DNA of 5,474 nt from Planctomycetaceae bacterium (GTDB taxonomy: Bacteria; Planctomycetota; Planctomycetia; Pirellulales; UBA1268). The position numbers were made by a program, and so were the translations under genes. The stretch covers positions 1 to 5,474 of the forward strand of contig PKCL01000497.1 of assembly GCA_002862165.1 (NCBI GenBank). The letters are read 5' to 3'. Positions 1 through 5,474 of the stretch are shown piece by piece; positions within the stretch are counted from its first letter, which is position 1, and every line of letters starts with the position of its first letter. The notes below the pieces were generated by a model. The model saw nothing but the letters and a program-made list of their open reading frames with translations, ran no database searches and was not told the DNA's origin.

Positions 1-71
1 CAATCTGCTAGTATGAAACGAGTCGTAGTGAATCAGTTTGTTTGAAACCTTTTTGTAAAAAAATACATTCG

Positions 72-503
72 ATGCCAGCAGCAAAACGTGCCAAAAAAGC
101 AACTCGTGCCAAAAAATCTACAAAAGTCATTGCAGAAACTGCAACGAAGAGCATTCTTCTTGTGGATGACGACGCAGAGATTATTGAATCAATGCGGACT
201 ATTCTCGAAGCGAAGGGTTATGCGGTTCTAGTTGCTCGTGACGGCAGTCAAGGAGTCGCAGTTGCAGAACGCGAAAATCCTGATCTTGTGGTTCTAGATA
301 TGATGATGCCCAAGCGAAGTGGGTTTCTGGTTCTTGAAAAGTTGCGTCGTGAATATGATCACCCTGTCCGTATCATCATGGTAACGGCAAACGAAGGAAA
401 TCGTCATCGTGCCTACGCGGAAATGCTCGGAGTTGATGACTACATTCGGAAGCCATTTGCTATGGACCGTCTGCTTGAGAGCGTTCAAAAACTTCTCTCA
501 TGA
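72..503 (+). CDS. Stand-alone response regulator (single receiver domain, Lys/Ala-rich N-terminal tail)
   Basis: Encodes a CheY-like receiver that should accept a phosphoryl group from a histidine kinase and signal by protein contact, since no output domain follows. Counting from the ATG at 72 (143 residues), a basic tail covers about residues 1-25 and the receiver about 27-143. Visible receiver landmarks are the acidic pair in LLVDDD (D32, D33), the phosphoacceptor D76 in LVVLDMMMP, the switch Thr T105 in MVTA, the aromatic Y124 and the invariant Lys K127 in YIRKPF. All catalytic positions are intact. The frame is also open upstream to a TTG at 42, which would add ten residues. ATG 72 is preferred because of the codon, although neither start has a convincing Shine-Dalgarno sequence. 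No kinase gene is in the window, so the partner is unknown. It is 218 bases from dnaG and probably not in its operon. The receiver call is firm; the biological role is not known. Confidence 0.93.
   Translation: MPAAKRAKKATRAKKSTKVIAETATKSILLVDDDAEIIESMRTILEAKGYAVLVARDGSQGVAVAERENPDLVVLDMMMPKRSGFLVLEKLRREYDHPVRIIMVTANEGNRHRAYAEMLGVDDYIRKPFAMDRLLESVQKLLS
87..122 (+). repeat. Two tandem 18-base units encoding RAKKAT/RAKKST
   Basis: Two adjacent 18-base units start at 87 and 105 and share an identical first 12 bases (cgtgccaaaaaa); 15 of 18 positions match overall. They encode the six-residue units RAKKAT and RAKKST in the basic tail of the response regulator. This looks like a small in-frame duplication. 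The A6 runs are also sites where replication slippage or sequencing error could shift the frame, but the frame is intact here. Confidence 0.8.
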
Positions 504-721
504 ATCGTGGCAGGAAAGGCTTTCTGACCCAGAATGCGATACCCTAGATTCTCTATTTTTACATTCTGTTCTGAAATGTGAAGATATGGTCCTCCGAAAA
601 AACTTCTGTTTGTCAACTGATGTCGGCGGGTTAGAACGATGGGAGTCGAGGCTCTACGTTCTTACACGTTTTGCTTAGTCAACTGTCTCGTCCATTTTAA
701 TGATTTACAACTCGTTCTCTC
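504..721 (+). other. Intergenic region between the response regulator and dnaG
   Basis: No credible gene is seen here. An imperfect stem-loop lies at 633-662: outer arms agaacg and cgttct pair perfectly, with an inner gag/ctc stem after an internal loop. It is followed by a short gtttt at 668-672. It could be a weak terminator for the response regulator but lacks a compact GC stem and a directly adjacent T-tract. A low-scoring promoter candidate for dnaG follows. The open frame reaching into this region from 409 overlaps the receiver gene and has no family resemblance. Confidence 0.4.
671..701 (+). promoter_or_regulatory. Possible weak sigma-70-type promoter for dnaG
   Basis: The -10-like hexamer TTTAAT (696-701) matches five of six consensus positions. 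The nearest -35-like element, TTGCTT (671-676), matches only three and sits at a long 19-base spacing. A start near 708 would leave a leader of about 14 bases with no Shine-Dalgarno sequence. The call rests on position and the -10 match only; planctomycete promoters may deviate from the E. coli consensus. Confidence 0.22.
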
Positions 722-2596
722 ATGCATTCTTTTTTCAATAACCTAAGCGCACACACTGGACATGATTCAGGTGGTGCCACGCATGATGACAATGCCAAAG
801 AGCGGGTTCGAGAAGCGACTGATATTGTTGACCTCGCCGGCAGCTACATTACCCTTCGTAGAAGCGGAAAGAATTTTGTCGGCCTCTGCCCTTGGCATGA
901 AGACGCTCGACCTAGCCTCCAGATTAATCCAGAACGACAAACATTCCGGTGCTGGGTATGCAATGTAGGCGGCGATGCTTTCAGTTTTTTGATGCGAATG
1001 GATCGATTAGACTTCCGTGAAGCACTCGAACAACTTGCCGATCGTGCTGGAATCGAATTGTCCCGAGGACGAGGACCAGGAACTGATGTAAAGCGTTCCT
1101 TGTATGAAGTATGTGGCTGGGCCGCCGATCGATTTGTTGACTGCTTTCAAAACACTTCGCTTGCCCAAGAAGCACGTGAGTATCTCCAGGAACGTGGACT
1201 GTCACATGAAACGCTCTCAGCTAGCTCCGTTGGCTTTGCCCCAAACCAATGGGACTGGCTCCTCGGCCAGGCACAGGCTTCTGGCATTTCTACACACCAC
1301 CTCGAACAAGCAGGACTTGTTGTAACAAGACAAGATCGGTCCGGGCATTACGATCGGTTTCGAGGCCGTATCATGTTCCCGATCTATGACCCACAGGGCC
1401 GTTGCGTCGCTTTTGGTGGACGAGTTCTTCCAAACGCTCCTCCTGACTCTGCGAAGTACATCAACTCTCCAGAAACGCCGGTCTTTTCAAAACAGTCCAT
1501 GCTGTATGGCCTCGAGACGTCACGGGAAGCAATCAGTCAATCAAGACGAGCATTAGTTGTAGAAGGCTACACGGACTGTCTCGCTGCAAGACAGGCTGGC
1601 ATTCACGATGTCGTCGCTGTACTCGGTACAGCGCTTGGCCAAAAGCATGCTCGTCTTTTGCGGCGATATGCAGATCGGATTGTGGTTGTACTTGACGGAG
1701 ATGATGCAGGGAGACGACGCGCTGATGAAGTGCTTGAAGTGTTGCTTGCAGAACCTATTGATATACGAATAGCACGTCTTCCTAGTGGCATCGATCCATG
1801 CGACCAGTGCCTCACAGCGGGACCTGAGGCTTTTGAGGCTATTATTGCTGAGGCCGTTGACCCACTTGATTACAGAATGCGAGAAACCTTTGAACGATTG
1901 CCTCCAGACGCTTCTGACGAAGTCGCCCTCAACGCTGTCGAAAGTGTTCTGAAAATTCTTGCTGCGGTATCTCCAAGTTCACCACTTCCACCATCACAAA
2001 GACAACTGAGACGGGATCAGATTCTGGGGAAGCTTTCTCGCCGATTTGGACTCTCGCGAGATGCCCTCCAGATACGACTTAAAGAGCTTTCAAGATCCCG
2101 ACGCACAGAAGACGCCTCCCCCTCCGACGAGGGCCAGCGTATCGACGCATCTGAACTCGTCCCATGGGACCGGGAGGTTCTGTCTGCAATCGTGGCAGCA
2201 CCCGAGGAGATTTCGAACCTGCTGGAACGTATCGTAGAGGACGAACTCACTGCGGAGCCTGCCAAAATGATTCTTCGAGCTACCAAAAGCCTCATTGCCG
2301 CCAAAAAGATACCGGATCTCAGTACATTACTGCTGGAATTGCCATCTCCAGGGCTCCAGGGACTTCTTGTGCAAATAGACGAGTCAATTCATGAGCAGAC
2401 TCATCTTGATCAAAATGGCCGCTTGCATCACCTTAGTGAAGCAGTGGAAAGACGTCAGGCTGATAAAACCGCCTGGCAGACTGTCCGAACATTAAAAACC
2501 TCGCCGCTCCAACCGGACGACGAGGCAGCGATGATCGAGCAACTCGTCTCTGCGAGGCGAGCTGCTCAGGGTATGACCGATCCCAAGGAGGGGTGA
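722..2596 (+). CDS. dnaG: DNA primase DnaG
   Basis: Synthesises the RNA primers for leading- and lagging-strand DNA replication at the fork, working with the replicative helicase. At 624 residues it is of normal length. The N-terminal CHC2 zinc-binding domain shows C56, H59, C77 and C80 with the usual C-x2-H-x17-C-x2-C spacing. The RNA-polymerase-like core includes RFRGRIMFP (212-220) and FGGRVL (231-236). The TOPRIM metal site is intact: E281 in VVEGYTD, and D325 and D327 in VLDGDDAG. Residues from about 380 to the end form the weakly conserved helicase-interaction region. ATG 722 is the first possible start, as an in-frame TGA lies at 701-703, yet it has no Shine-Dalgarno sequence. About 24 unconserved residues precede the usual DnaG beginning (AKERVREATDIVDL). 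The gene is followed by a small ORF and rpoD on the same strand, consistent with a macromolecular-synthesis operon. Confidence 0.98.
   Translation: MHSFFNNLSAHTGHDSGGATHDDNAKERVREATDIVDLAGSYITLRRSGKNFVGLCPWHEDARPSLQINPERQTFRCWVCNVGGDAFSFLMRMDRLDFREALEQLADRAGIELSRGRGPGTDVKRSLYEVCGWAADRFVDCFQNTSLAQEAREYLQERGLSHETLSASSVGFAPNQWDWLLGQAQASGISTHHLEQAGLVVTRQDRSGHYDRFRGRIMFPIYDPQGRCVAFGGRVLPNAPPDSAKYINSPETPVFSKQSMLYGLETSREAISQSRRALVVEGYTDCLAARQAGIHDVVAVLGTALGQKHARLLRRYADRIVVVLDGDDAGRRRADEVLEVLLAEPIDIRIARLPSGIDPCDQCLTAGPEAFEAIIAEAVDPLDYRMRETFERLPPDASDEVALNAVESVLKILAAVSPSSPLPPSQRQLRRDQILGKLSRRFGLSRDALQIRLKELSRSRRTEDASPSDEGQRIDASELVPWDREVLSAIVAAPEEISNLLERIVEDELTAEPAKMILRATKSLIAAKKIPDLSTLLLELPSPGLQGLLVQIDESIHEQTHLDQNGRLHHLSEAVERRQADKTAWQTVRTLKTSPLQPDDEAAMIEQLVSARRAAQGMTDPKEG
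2537..2567 (+). other. Strong stem-loop inside the 3' end of dnaG
   Basis: Arms 2537-2550 and 2554-2567 pair over 14 positions: 12 Watson-Crick pairs, one U-G wobble (2547/2557) and one A-C mismatch (2542/2562), closing on a three-base loop (tgc). The stem is GC-rich, lies about 27 bases before the dnaG stop and has no T-tract after it, so it is not a standard terminator. It may be an RNA structure affecting message processing or stability between dnaG and rpoD, or a chance product of coding for a helix. The pairing is directly visible; a function is inferred. Confidence 0.5.
2585..2591 (+). promoter_or_regulatory. Strong Shine-Dalgarno sequence within the last dnaG codons
   Basis: The sequence aaggagg is embedded in the final Lys-Glu-Gly codons of dnaG and sits seven bases before the ATG at 2599. 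It is among the best ribosome-binding sites in the window and serves no annotated large gene, since the rpoD start is about 140 bases away. It supports translation of the small ORF that begins there. Confidence 0.55.
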
Positions 2597-2598
2597 GG

Positions 2599-2703
2599 AT
2601 GCCCATCTCGTCACTACATTCAAATCGTTTCTATTGGCGTGCTGTCAATGACGATTTGGGGGGTTGTGTGCGAGTGACTTGTAGAGTGCGTATTACTTCG
2701 TGA
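2599..2703 (+). CDS. Possible 34-residue leader peptide or small protein upstream of rpoD
   Basis: The reading frame ATG 2599 to TGA 2701-2703 encodes 34 residues, beginning MPISSLHSNRFYWRAVNDDL. I do not recognise the peptide; it has no evident membrane segment, metal motif or run of a single regulatory amino acid. It has two cysteines and several arginines in its second half. Support for translation is contextual: aaggagg seven bases upstream and a start only two bases after the dnaG stop (TGAggATG), ideal for coupled translation. Its stop codon lies in the loop-proximal right arm of a hairpin at 2688-2708, ten bases before the rpoD Shine-Dalgarno sequence. It could be a regulatory leader ORF for rpoD, a true small protein, or a chance frame in an untranslated spacer. 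Conservation in relatives would decide. Confidence 0.4.
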   Translation: MPISSLHSNRFYWRAVNDDLGGCVRVTCRVRITS

Positions 2704-2708
2704 TACGT
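2688..2708 (+). promoter_or_regulatory. Stem-loop just upstream of the rpoD ribosome-binding site
   Basis: Bases 2688-2696 pair with 2700-2708 over nine positions (seven Watson-Crick, two G-U) around a three-base ttc loop. The small ORF's TGA stop is inside the right arm, so a ribosome finishing that ORF would melt the structure. The rpoD Shine-Dalgarno sequence begins six bases after the stem. This geometry suits translational coupling or attenuation, but there is no direct masking of the ribosome-binding site in this fold. Confidence 0.4.
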
Positions 2709-2713
2709 CGGTG

Positions 2714-2719
2714 AAGGAG
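2714..2719 (+). promoter_or_regulatory. Ribosome-binding site of rpoD
   Basis: The motif aaggag lies nine bases before ATG 2729. It fixes this ATG as the start over the second ATG two codons downstream (2735), which would be too far for good spacing. Confidence 0.75.
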
Positions 2720-2728
2720 AACCTGTAA

Positions 2729-4477
2729 ATGACAATGAATAATGCTTCGTCCACGAAACGGCCAGACTCGAAAACACCTTCCGAAGGTGTAGCGCAACCG
2801 ACACAGCCAGAGATTGGTGGTCTTGAGAGCGCTGATCTCAATGGTTTGATTGCCGAAGGCCGCAGGACTGGGTACCTGACCTTTGACCAAGTCAACGAGT
2901 ACCTCCCTGACGAAGCTATGGATCCTGAAAAAATTGATGCTTTACTTGTTGCACTCGATGGCAAAGGCATTGAACTTGTTGAAGAAATACCTGAGCATCT
3001 TGAACCCGCTGCTGCAGCGCAGGCAACACCCACACCCGCACCAACAAAGCCTGGCCGCCCAAGACGCGACGAGGCAATTACCACTCCCCCATCGAATGCA
3101 GCGAATGATCCTATTCGTATGTATCTTGCACAGATGGCAGAAATCCCTCTTCTCACGCGAGAAGAAGAGATCTCACTTGCAAAACGGATCGAGGTCACAC
3201 GGAAACGCTTTCGCCGTGCCATCCTCGGTTGTGGCTTCGCCATGCAATCAACAGTCGAAACACTTCGGCGGGTGTATGAAGGGAAATTGCCATTCGATCG
3301 AACAATCAAAGTTTCACTGACTGAGAGACTTACAAAAGAACAGATTCTTGCTCGCATGCCACATAATCTTCCAACACTTGACCGCCTGATGGAGCAGAAT
3401 AACGCAGACTTCAAACTGCTCATCAGTACAAGAACCGAACGCTCTGCTGCCCGACAGGCACGACAAAGATTCCGTCGGACTCGTGGCAAGACACTTACGC
3501 TTGTCGAAGAACTCAGTCTGAGAACCCGTCGAGTTCAACCAATGATGAAACTCTTAAAAGGCATGTCAGCAAGAATGGATACGCTGCAGGAAAACCTGCA
3601 ACAGATGAGATCTGGCACCCTTTCCTGCGATGATCGCGCTGACATGCGTAAAGAGTTACGCGACCTCATGATTTCGACACAAGAAAGTCCAAAATCTCTT
3701 CACAACAGAGTTTCGTCTCTGGACAAACTCAAGGCAGAATATGAAGCTGCAAAGCGGAATCTTTCTGCTGCAAACCTTCGACTCGTTGTTTCAATTGCGA
3801 AAAAATATCGTAACCGAGGGCTCTCGTTCCTCGACCTGATTCAAGAAGGAAATACCGGGCTGATGCGAGCTGTCGATAAGTACGAATATCGTCGAGGTTT
3901 TAAATTTTCCACGTATGCAACGTGGTGGATTCGTCAGGCAATCACCCGAGCAATCGCTGATCAAGCCCGCACAATACGAATTCCAGTACACATGATTGAC
4001 CTTCTTACGAAACTTCGTGCAACTGCAAAACGACTCTTGCATGAACTTGGACGAGAGCCGACGCCCGAAGAAATTGCAGACTCAGCAGAAGTTCCACTCG
4101 ATGACGCTCGGCGTGTTCTCGACATGGGCCGAACCCCTATGAGCCTTGATCGACCAATCGGAGAAAGTGAAGATGCCAGCTTTAGTGAACTTGTTGAGGA
4201 CTTCGGATCATCAAGTCCAACTGAGTCAACGACGCATGGCCTTCTTCGAGATAAACTAGATTCACTCTTAAAGACACTCACTTATCGGGAACGAGAAATC
4301 ATTCGCCTTCGATATGGACTCACTGACGGATACACATACACGCTTGAAGAAGTTGGCCGGATTTTCCGAGTGACACGTGAAAGAGTACGGCAAATTGAAG
4401 CAAAAGCGGTAAAGAAACTCCAACACCCAGTCCGAGCAAAACAGTTGGAAAATTTTCTTGAGAATACAGCGAATTAA
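2729..4477 (+). CDS. rpoD: Primary (housekeeping) RNA polymerase sigma factor, sigma-70/RpoD
   Basis: Directs RNA polymerase to housekeeping promoters and helps open the DNA. The 582-residue protein shows all primary-sigma parts in order. Region 1.1 is about residues 32-88 (GYLTFDQVNEYLPDEAM). An Ala/Pro-rich linker spans about 91-122. Region 1.2 is about 126-160 (DPIRMYLAQMAEIPLLTREEE). A charged non-conserved region runs from about 161 to 335. Region 2 is about 340-418, with LIQEGNTGLMRAVDKYEYRRG for core binding and FKFSTYATWWIRQAI for promoter melting and -10 recognition. Region 3 is about 419-500, and region 4 about 505-575, with the -35 helix VTRERVRQIEAKAVKKL. Region 1.1 and the near-identical regions 2.3-2.4 separate it from alternative sigmas. 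The large insert makes it closer in layout to E. coli sigma-70 than to short SigA proteins. It follows dnaG and ends in an intrinsic terminator. Confidence 0.98.
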   Translation: MTMNNASSTKRPDSKTPSEGVAQPTQPEIGGLESADLNGLIAEGRRTGYLTFDQVNEYLPDEAMDPEKIDALLVALDGKGIELVEEIPEHLEPAAAAQATPTPAPTKPGRPRRDEAITTPPSNAANDPIRMYLAQMAEIPLLTREEEISLAKRIEVTRKRFRRAILGCGFAMQSTVETLRRVYEGKLPFDRTIKVSLTERLTKEQILARMPHNLPTLDRLMEQNNADFKLLISTRTERSAARQARQRFRRTRGKTLTLVEELSLRTRRVQPMMKLLKGMSARMDTLQENLQQMRSGTLSCDDRADMRKELRDLMISTQESPKSLHNRVSSLDKLKAEYEAAKRNLSAANLRLVVSIAKKYRNRGLSFLDLIQEGNTGLMRAVDKYEYRRGFKFSTYATWWIRQAITRAIADQARTIRIPVHMIDLLTKLRATAKRLLHELGREPTPEEIADSAEVPLDDARRVLDMGRTPMSLDRPIGESEDASFSELVEDFGSSSPTESTTHGLLRDKLDSLLKTLTYREREIIRLRYGLTDGYTYTLEEVGRIFRVTRERVRQIEAKAVKKLQHPVRAKQLENFLENTAN

Positions 4478-4484
4478 CACACGC

Positions 4485-4522
4485 CCGGGCCGTGGTTCCA
4501 ACCCACGGCCCGGATTGTTTTT
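4485..4522 (+). terminator. Intrinsic (Rho-independent) terminator after rpoD
   Basis: A perfect 11-base-pair GC-rich stem (ccgggccgtgg, 4485-4495, with ccacggcccgg, 4503-4513) encloses a seven-base loop and is followed by attgttttt (4514-4522). It begins eight bases after the rpoD stop and should end the dnaG-rpoD transcript, separating it from the zinc-ribbon gene. Confidence 0.9.
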
Positions 4523-4561
4523 CCTGCAGTACCATCACTCTTTTTTGCGGCACCAGTCATG

Positions 4562-4570
4562 TGGTATCCT
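4562..4570 (+). promoter_or_regulatory. Possible extended -10 promoter for the zinc-ribbon gene
   Basis: TG at 4562-4563, one base, then TATCCT (4565-4570) fits an extended -10 element with a four-of-six hexamer match. No good -35 hexamer is seen at 16-18 bases upstream, which extended -10 promoters can tolerate. Its place between the rpoD terminator and the next gene makes a promoter expected somewhere in this 70-base gap. Confidence 0.35.
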
Positions 4571-4593
4571 ATCGGAACCTTGGGAGACCCATC

Positions 4594-5310
4594 ATGGCTA
4601 CTGCTACCACTGCTTCTGTCATTCGCACACTTCATCGCATCCAGCGACAACTCACTGACTTGCGTAGCCAATTAGCAGCAGGGCCGAAGCAAATCTCTAT
4701 TCAGTCAAAGCGGCTCCAAAACGTCGAGACCGAACGCCTAGATCTGGCAGCAACACTGAAGAAAGCACGGAAACACGCTGACGAAAAACAATTGTTACTC
4801 CGGTCTTCTGAAGCAAAGATTGCTGACCTTGAAACCAAGAGAAATACGGCAAAGGCAAACCGTGAGTATCAATTACTCGGAGAACAAATCGATGCCGACA
4901 AGATGGCGATCAAAGTGCTTGAGGATGAAATCCTTGAAGCTCTTGAACGTGTTGATGAGATCACAAACCAACAGCCAACCGCTACGGACAATGTGAAGAA
5001 ATTCACCGATGCACTTGAACAACTTAAGAAACAAATACAAAAAGAAGCGGCTCGACTTGAAGAAGAAATGTCCCGCGTACTGAGCAAACTCGAGGAAGTT
5101 GAGAGTGAACTTCCGGTTGAGACACGGGAGGTTTACCAAAGAGTGGTGAAACACAAAGGTGAAGACGGTATGGCCTCATCAGAGGGTGGCTGCTGTGGTG
5201 GCTGCCATCAACAACTAACAGGGAAAATGTTATCGCAACTCATGGCGGGAAATGTCGCCATGTGCCGAAGTTGTGGAAGGCTTCTCTACGAGTCTGAAAC
5301 CGACTCGTAG
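4594..5310 (+). CDS. Coiled-coil protein with C-terminal C4-type zinc ribbon (COG1579 / zf-RING_7 family)
   Basis: A 238-residue protein. About residues 8-180 are charged and heptad-like, rich in Lys, Glu, Leu and Gln, predicting a long helical hairpin or coiled coil. The family-typical stretch NREYQLLGEQI is at 89-99. The C-terminal zinc ribbon has C201-x2-C204 and C224-x2-C227, ending in the characteristic CGRLLY; C200 is an extra neighbouring cysteine. No signal peptide or membrane segment is seen, so it is likely cytoplasmic. Family members bind nucleic acid or partner proteins; Helicobacter HP0958 is known to interact with sigma-54. The role here is unknown, but its place between rpoD and greA suggests a transcription link. 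ATG 4594 is chosen because gggag sits seven bases upstream. The frame is open back to a GTG at 4492, but that start lies inside the rpoD terminator and the added 34 residues do not resemble the family. Confidence 0.9.
   Translation: MATATTASVIRTLHRIQRQLTDLRSQLAAGPKQISIQSKRLQNVETERLDLAATLKKARKHADEKQLLLRSSEAKIADLETKRNTAKANREYQLLGEQIDADKMAIKVLEDEILEALERVDEITNQQPTATDNVKKFTDALEQLKKQIQKEAARLEEEMSRVLSKLEEVESELPVETREVYQRVVKHKGEDGMASSEGGCCGGCHQQLTGKMLSQLMAGNVAMCRSCGRLLYESETDS
5286..5310 (+). other. Stem-loop containing the zinc-ribbon gene's stop codon
   Basis: A perfect nine-base inverted repeat (ctacgagtc at 5286-5294, gactcgtag at 5302-5310) encloses a seven-base loop; the TAG stop is the last three bases of the right arm. 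No T-tract follows, so it is not a classical intrinsic terminator. It could protect or punctuate the message before greA. Confidence 0.5.
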
Positions 5311-5317
5311 GCGAACC

Positions 5318-5340
5318 GCGATACCACTTTGGTTCATCGC
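5318..5340 (+). other. Second stem-loop between the zinc-ribbon gene and greA
   Basis: The arms gcgat-acca (5318-5326) and tggt-tc-atcgc (5330-5340) form nine base pairs with a two-base bulge and a ctt loop. It starts seven bases after the preceding hairpin and lacks a T-tract. Together the two may form a processing or attenuation element ahead of greA. The pairing is visible; function is speculative. Confidence 0.35.
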
Positions 5341-5365
5341 TGTATCAATATCGATGGAGAATACC

Positions 5366-5371
5366 GAGGAG
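5366..5371 (+). promoter_or_regulatory. Ribosome-binding site of greA
   Basis: The motif gaggag lies seven bases before ATG 5379 and fixes that start; the second in-frame ATG (5397) has no comparable site. Confidence 0.7.
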
Positions 5372-5378
5372 ATTTTGC

Positions 5379-5474
5379 ATGTCTGATCGCATTCCAATGA
5401 CAAAGGTCGGCTACGACAAATTGAAAACAGAAGTCGACTGCTTCGAACTCGAAGAGATGCCAGAAATTGCCAAA
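5379..5474 (+). CDS. greA: Transcription elongation factor GreA, N-terminal fragment (runs off the window)
   Basis: GreA enters the RNA polymerase secondary channel and stimulates cleavage of the transcript in backtracked complexes, restoring elongation. Only the first 32 residues are present, starting MSDRIPMTKVGYDKLKTEVD and continuing to EMPEIAK. The IPMT-x2-G-x2-KL pattern followed by an acidic helix and a (R/M)PEIA-like segment is the typical beginning of the GreA coiled-coil domain. The rest, including the acidic tip of the coiled coil and the C-terminal FKBP-like domain, lies beyond the window. It follows the zinc-ribbon gene by 68 bases on the same strand and may be co-transcribed with it. 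The name could also cover a GreB-type paralogue, but the start fits GreA better. Confidence 0.85.
   Translation, partial: MSDRIPMTKVGYDKLKTEVDCFELEEMPEIAK

Noticed and set aside
13..45. Ten-codon ORF upstream of the response regulator
   Set aside because: It is too short, has no visible ribosome-binding site, and the upstream context is cut by the window edge.
561..579. Small inverted repeat acatt/aatgt as a terminator for the response regulator
   Set aside because: The stem is only five AT-rich pairs with no following T-tract; the T-run lies before it.
409..678. Open frame of 89 codons overlapping the end of the response regulator
   Set aside because: It shares almost 100 bases with a clearly real gene in another frame, its product resembles no family, and no ribosome-binding site supports it.
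612..685. Direct repeat gtcaactg at 612-619 and 678-685 as a possible operator pair
   Set aside because: An eight-base repeat in a gap of this size has a fair chance of arising randomly, and no symmetry supports a binding site.
2620..3489. Long minus-strand open frame (289 codons) opposite rpoD
   Set aside because: It is antisense to conserved rpoD sequence, and its Ser/Arg-rich product is typical of a shadow frame with no recognisable domain.
4492..4593. N-terminal extension of the zinc-ribbon protein to a GTG at 4492
   Set aside because: The extension starts within the stem of the rpoD terminator, lacks a ribosome-binding site and is unlike the family; ATG 4594 has gggag at good spacing.

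Overview
The window is a compact, typical bacterial housekeeping stretch. It carries genes for DNA replication priming and for the core of transcription, all on the + strand. Gene content and several protein signatures suggest a member of the Planctomycetota. The pointers are a stand-alone receiver protein with a Lys/Ala-rich N-terminal tail, a primary sigma factor whose region 1.1 reads GYLTFDQVNEYLPDEAMDPE, and the order dnaG, rpoD, zinc-ribbon protein, greA. This assignment is inferred from remembered family sequences and was not checked by a search. I see no mobile element, CRISPR array, tRNA or rRNA.

Layout: (1) A single-domain response regulator, best started at 72, ends at 503. (2) A 218-base gap (504-721) has a weak hairpin and a weak promoter candidate for dnaG. 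(3) dnaG (722-2596) encodes a full-length primase with intact zinc-binding and TOPRIM residues; a strong 14-position hairpin lies inside its last codons (2537-2567). (4) The 132-base dnaG-rpoD gap is not empty. A 34-codon ORF (2599-2703) begins two bases after the dnaG stop, has a near-ideal Shine-Dalgarno sequence, and ends inside a hairpin just before the rpoD ribosome-binding site. (5) rpoD (2729-4477) encodes a full primary sigma factor and is closed by a clear intrinsic terminator (4485-4522). (6) A new unit starts with a coiled-coil C4 zinc-ribbon protein (4594-5310); a stem-loop contains its stop codon and a second one follows. (7) greA starts at 5379 and runs off the window end.

How it fits together: DnaG makes replication primers. 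RpoD directs RNA polymerase to housekeeping promoters. GreA rescues backtracked polymerase. The zinc-ribbon protein belongs to a family with at least one member known to bind a sigma factor. dnaG and rpoD look co-transcribed, a shortened form of the classical rpsU-dnaG-rpoD macromolecular-synthesis operon without rpsU at this place. The most interesting signal is the untracked leader-like small ORF plus hairpin ahead of rpoD, which could tune sigma factor output relative to primase.
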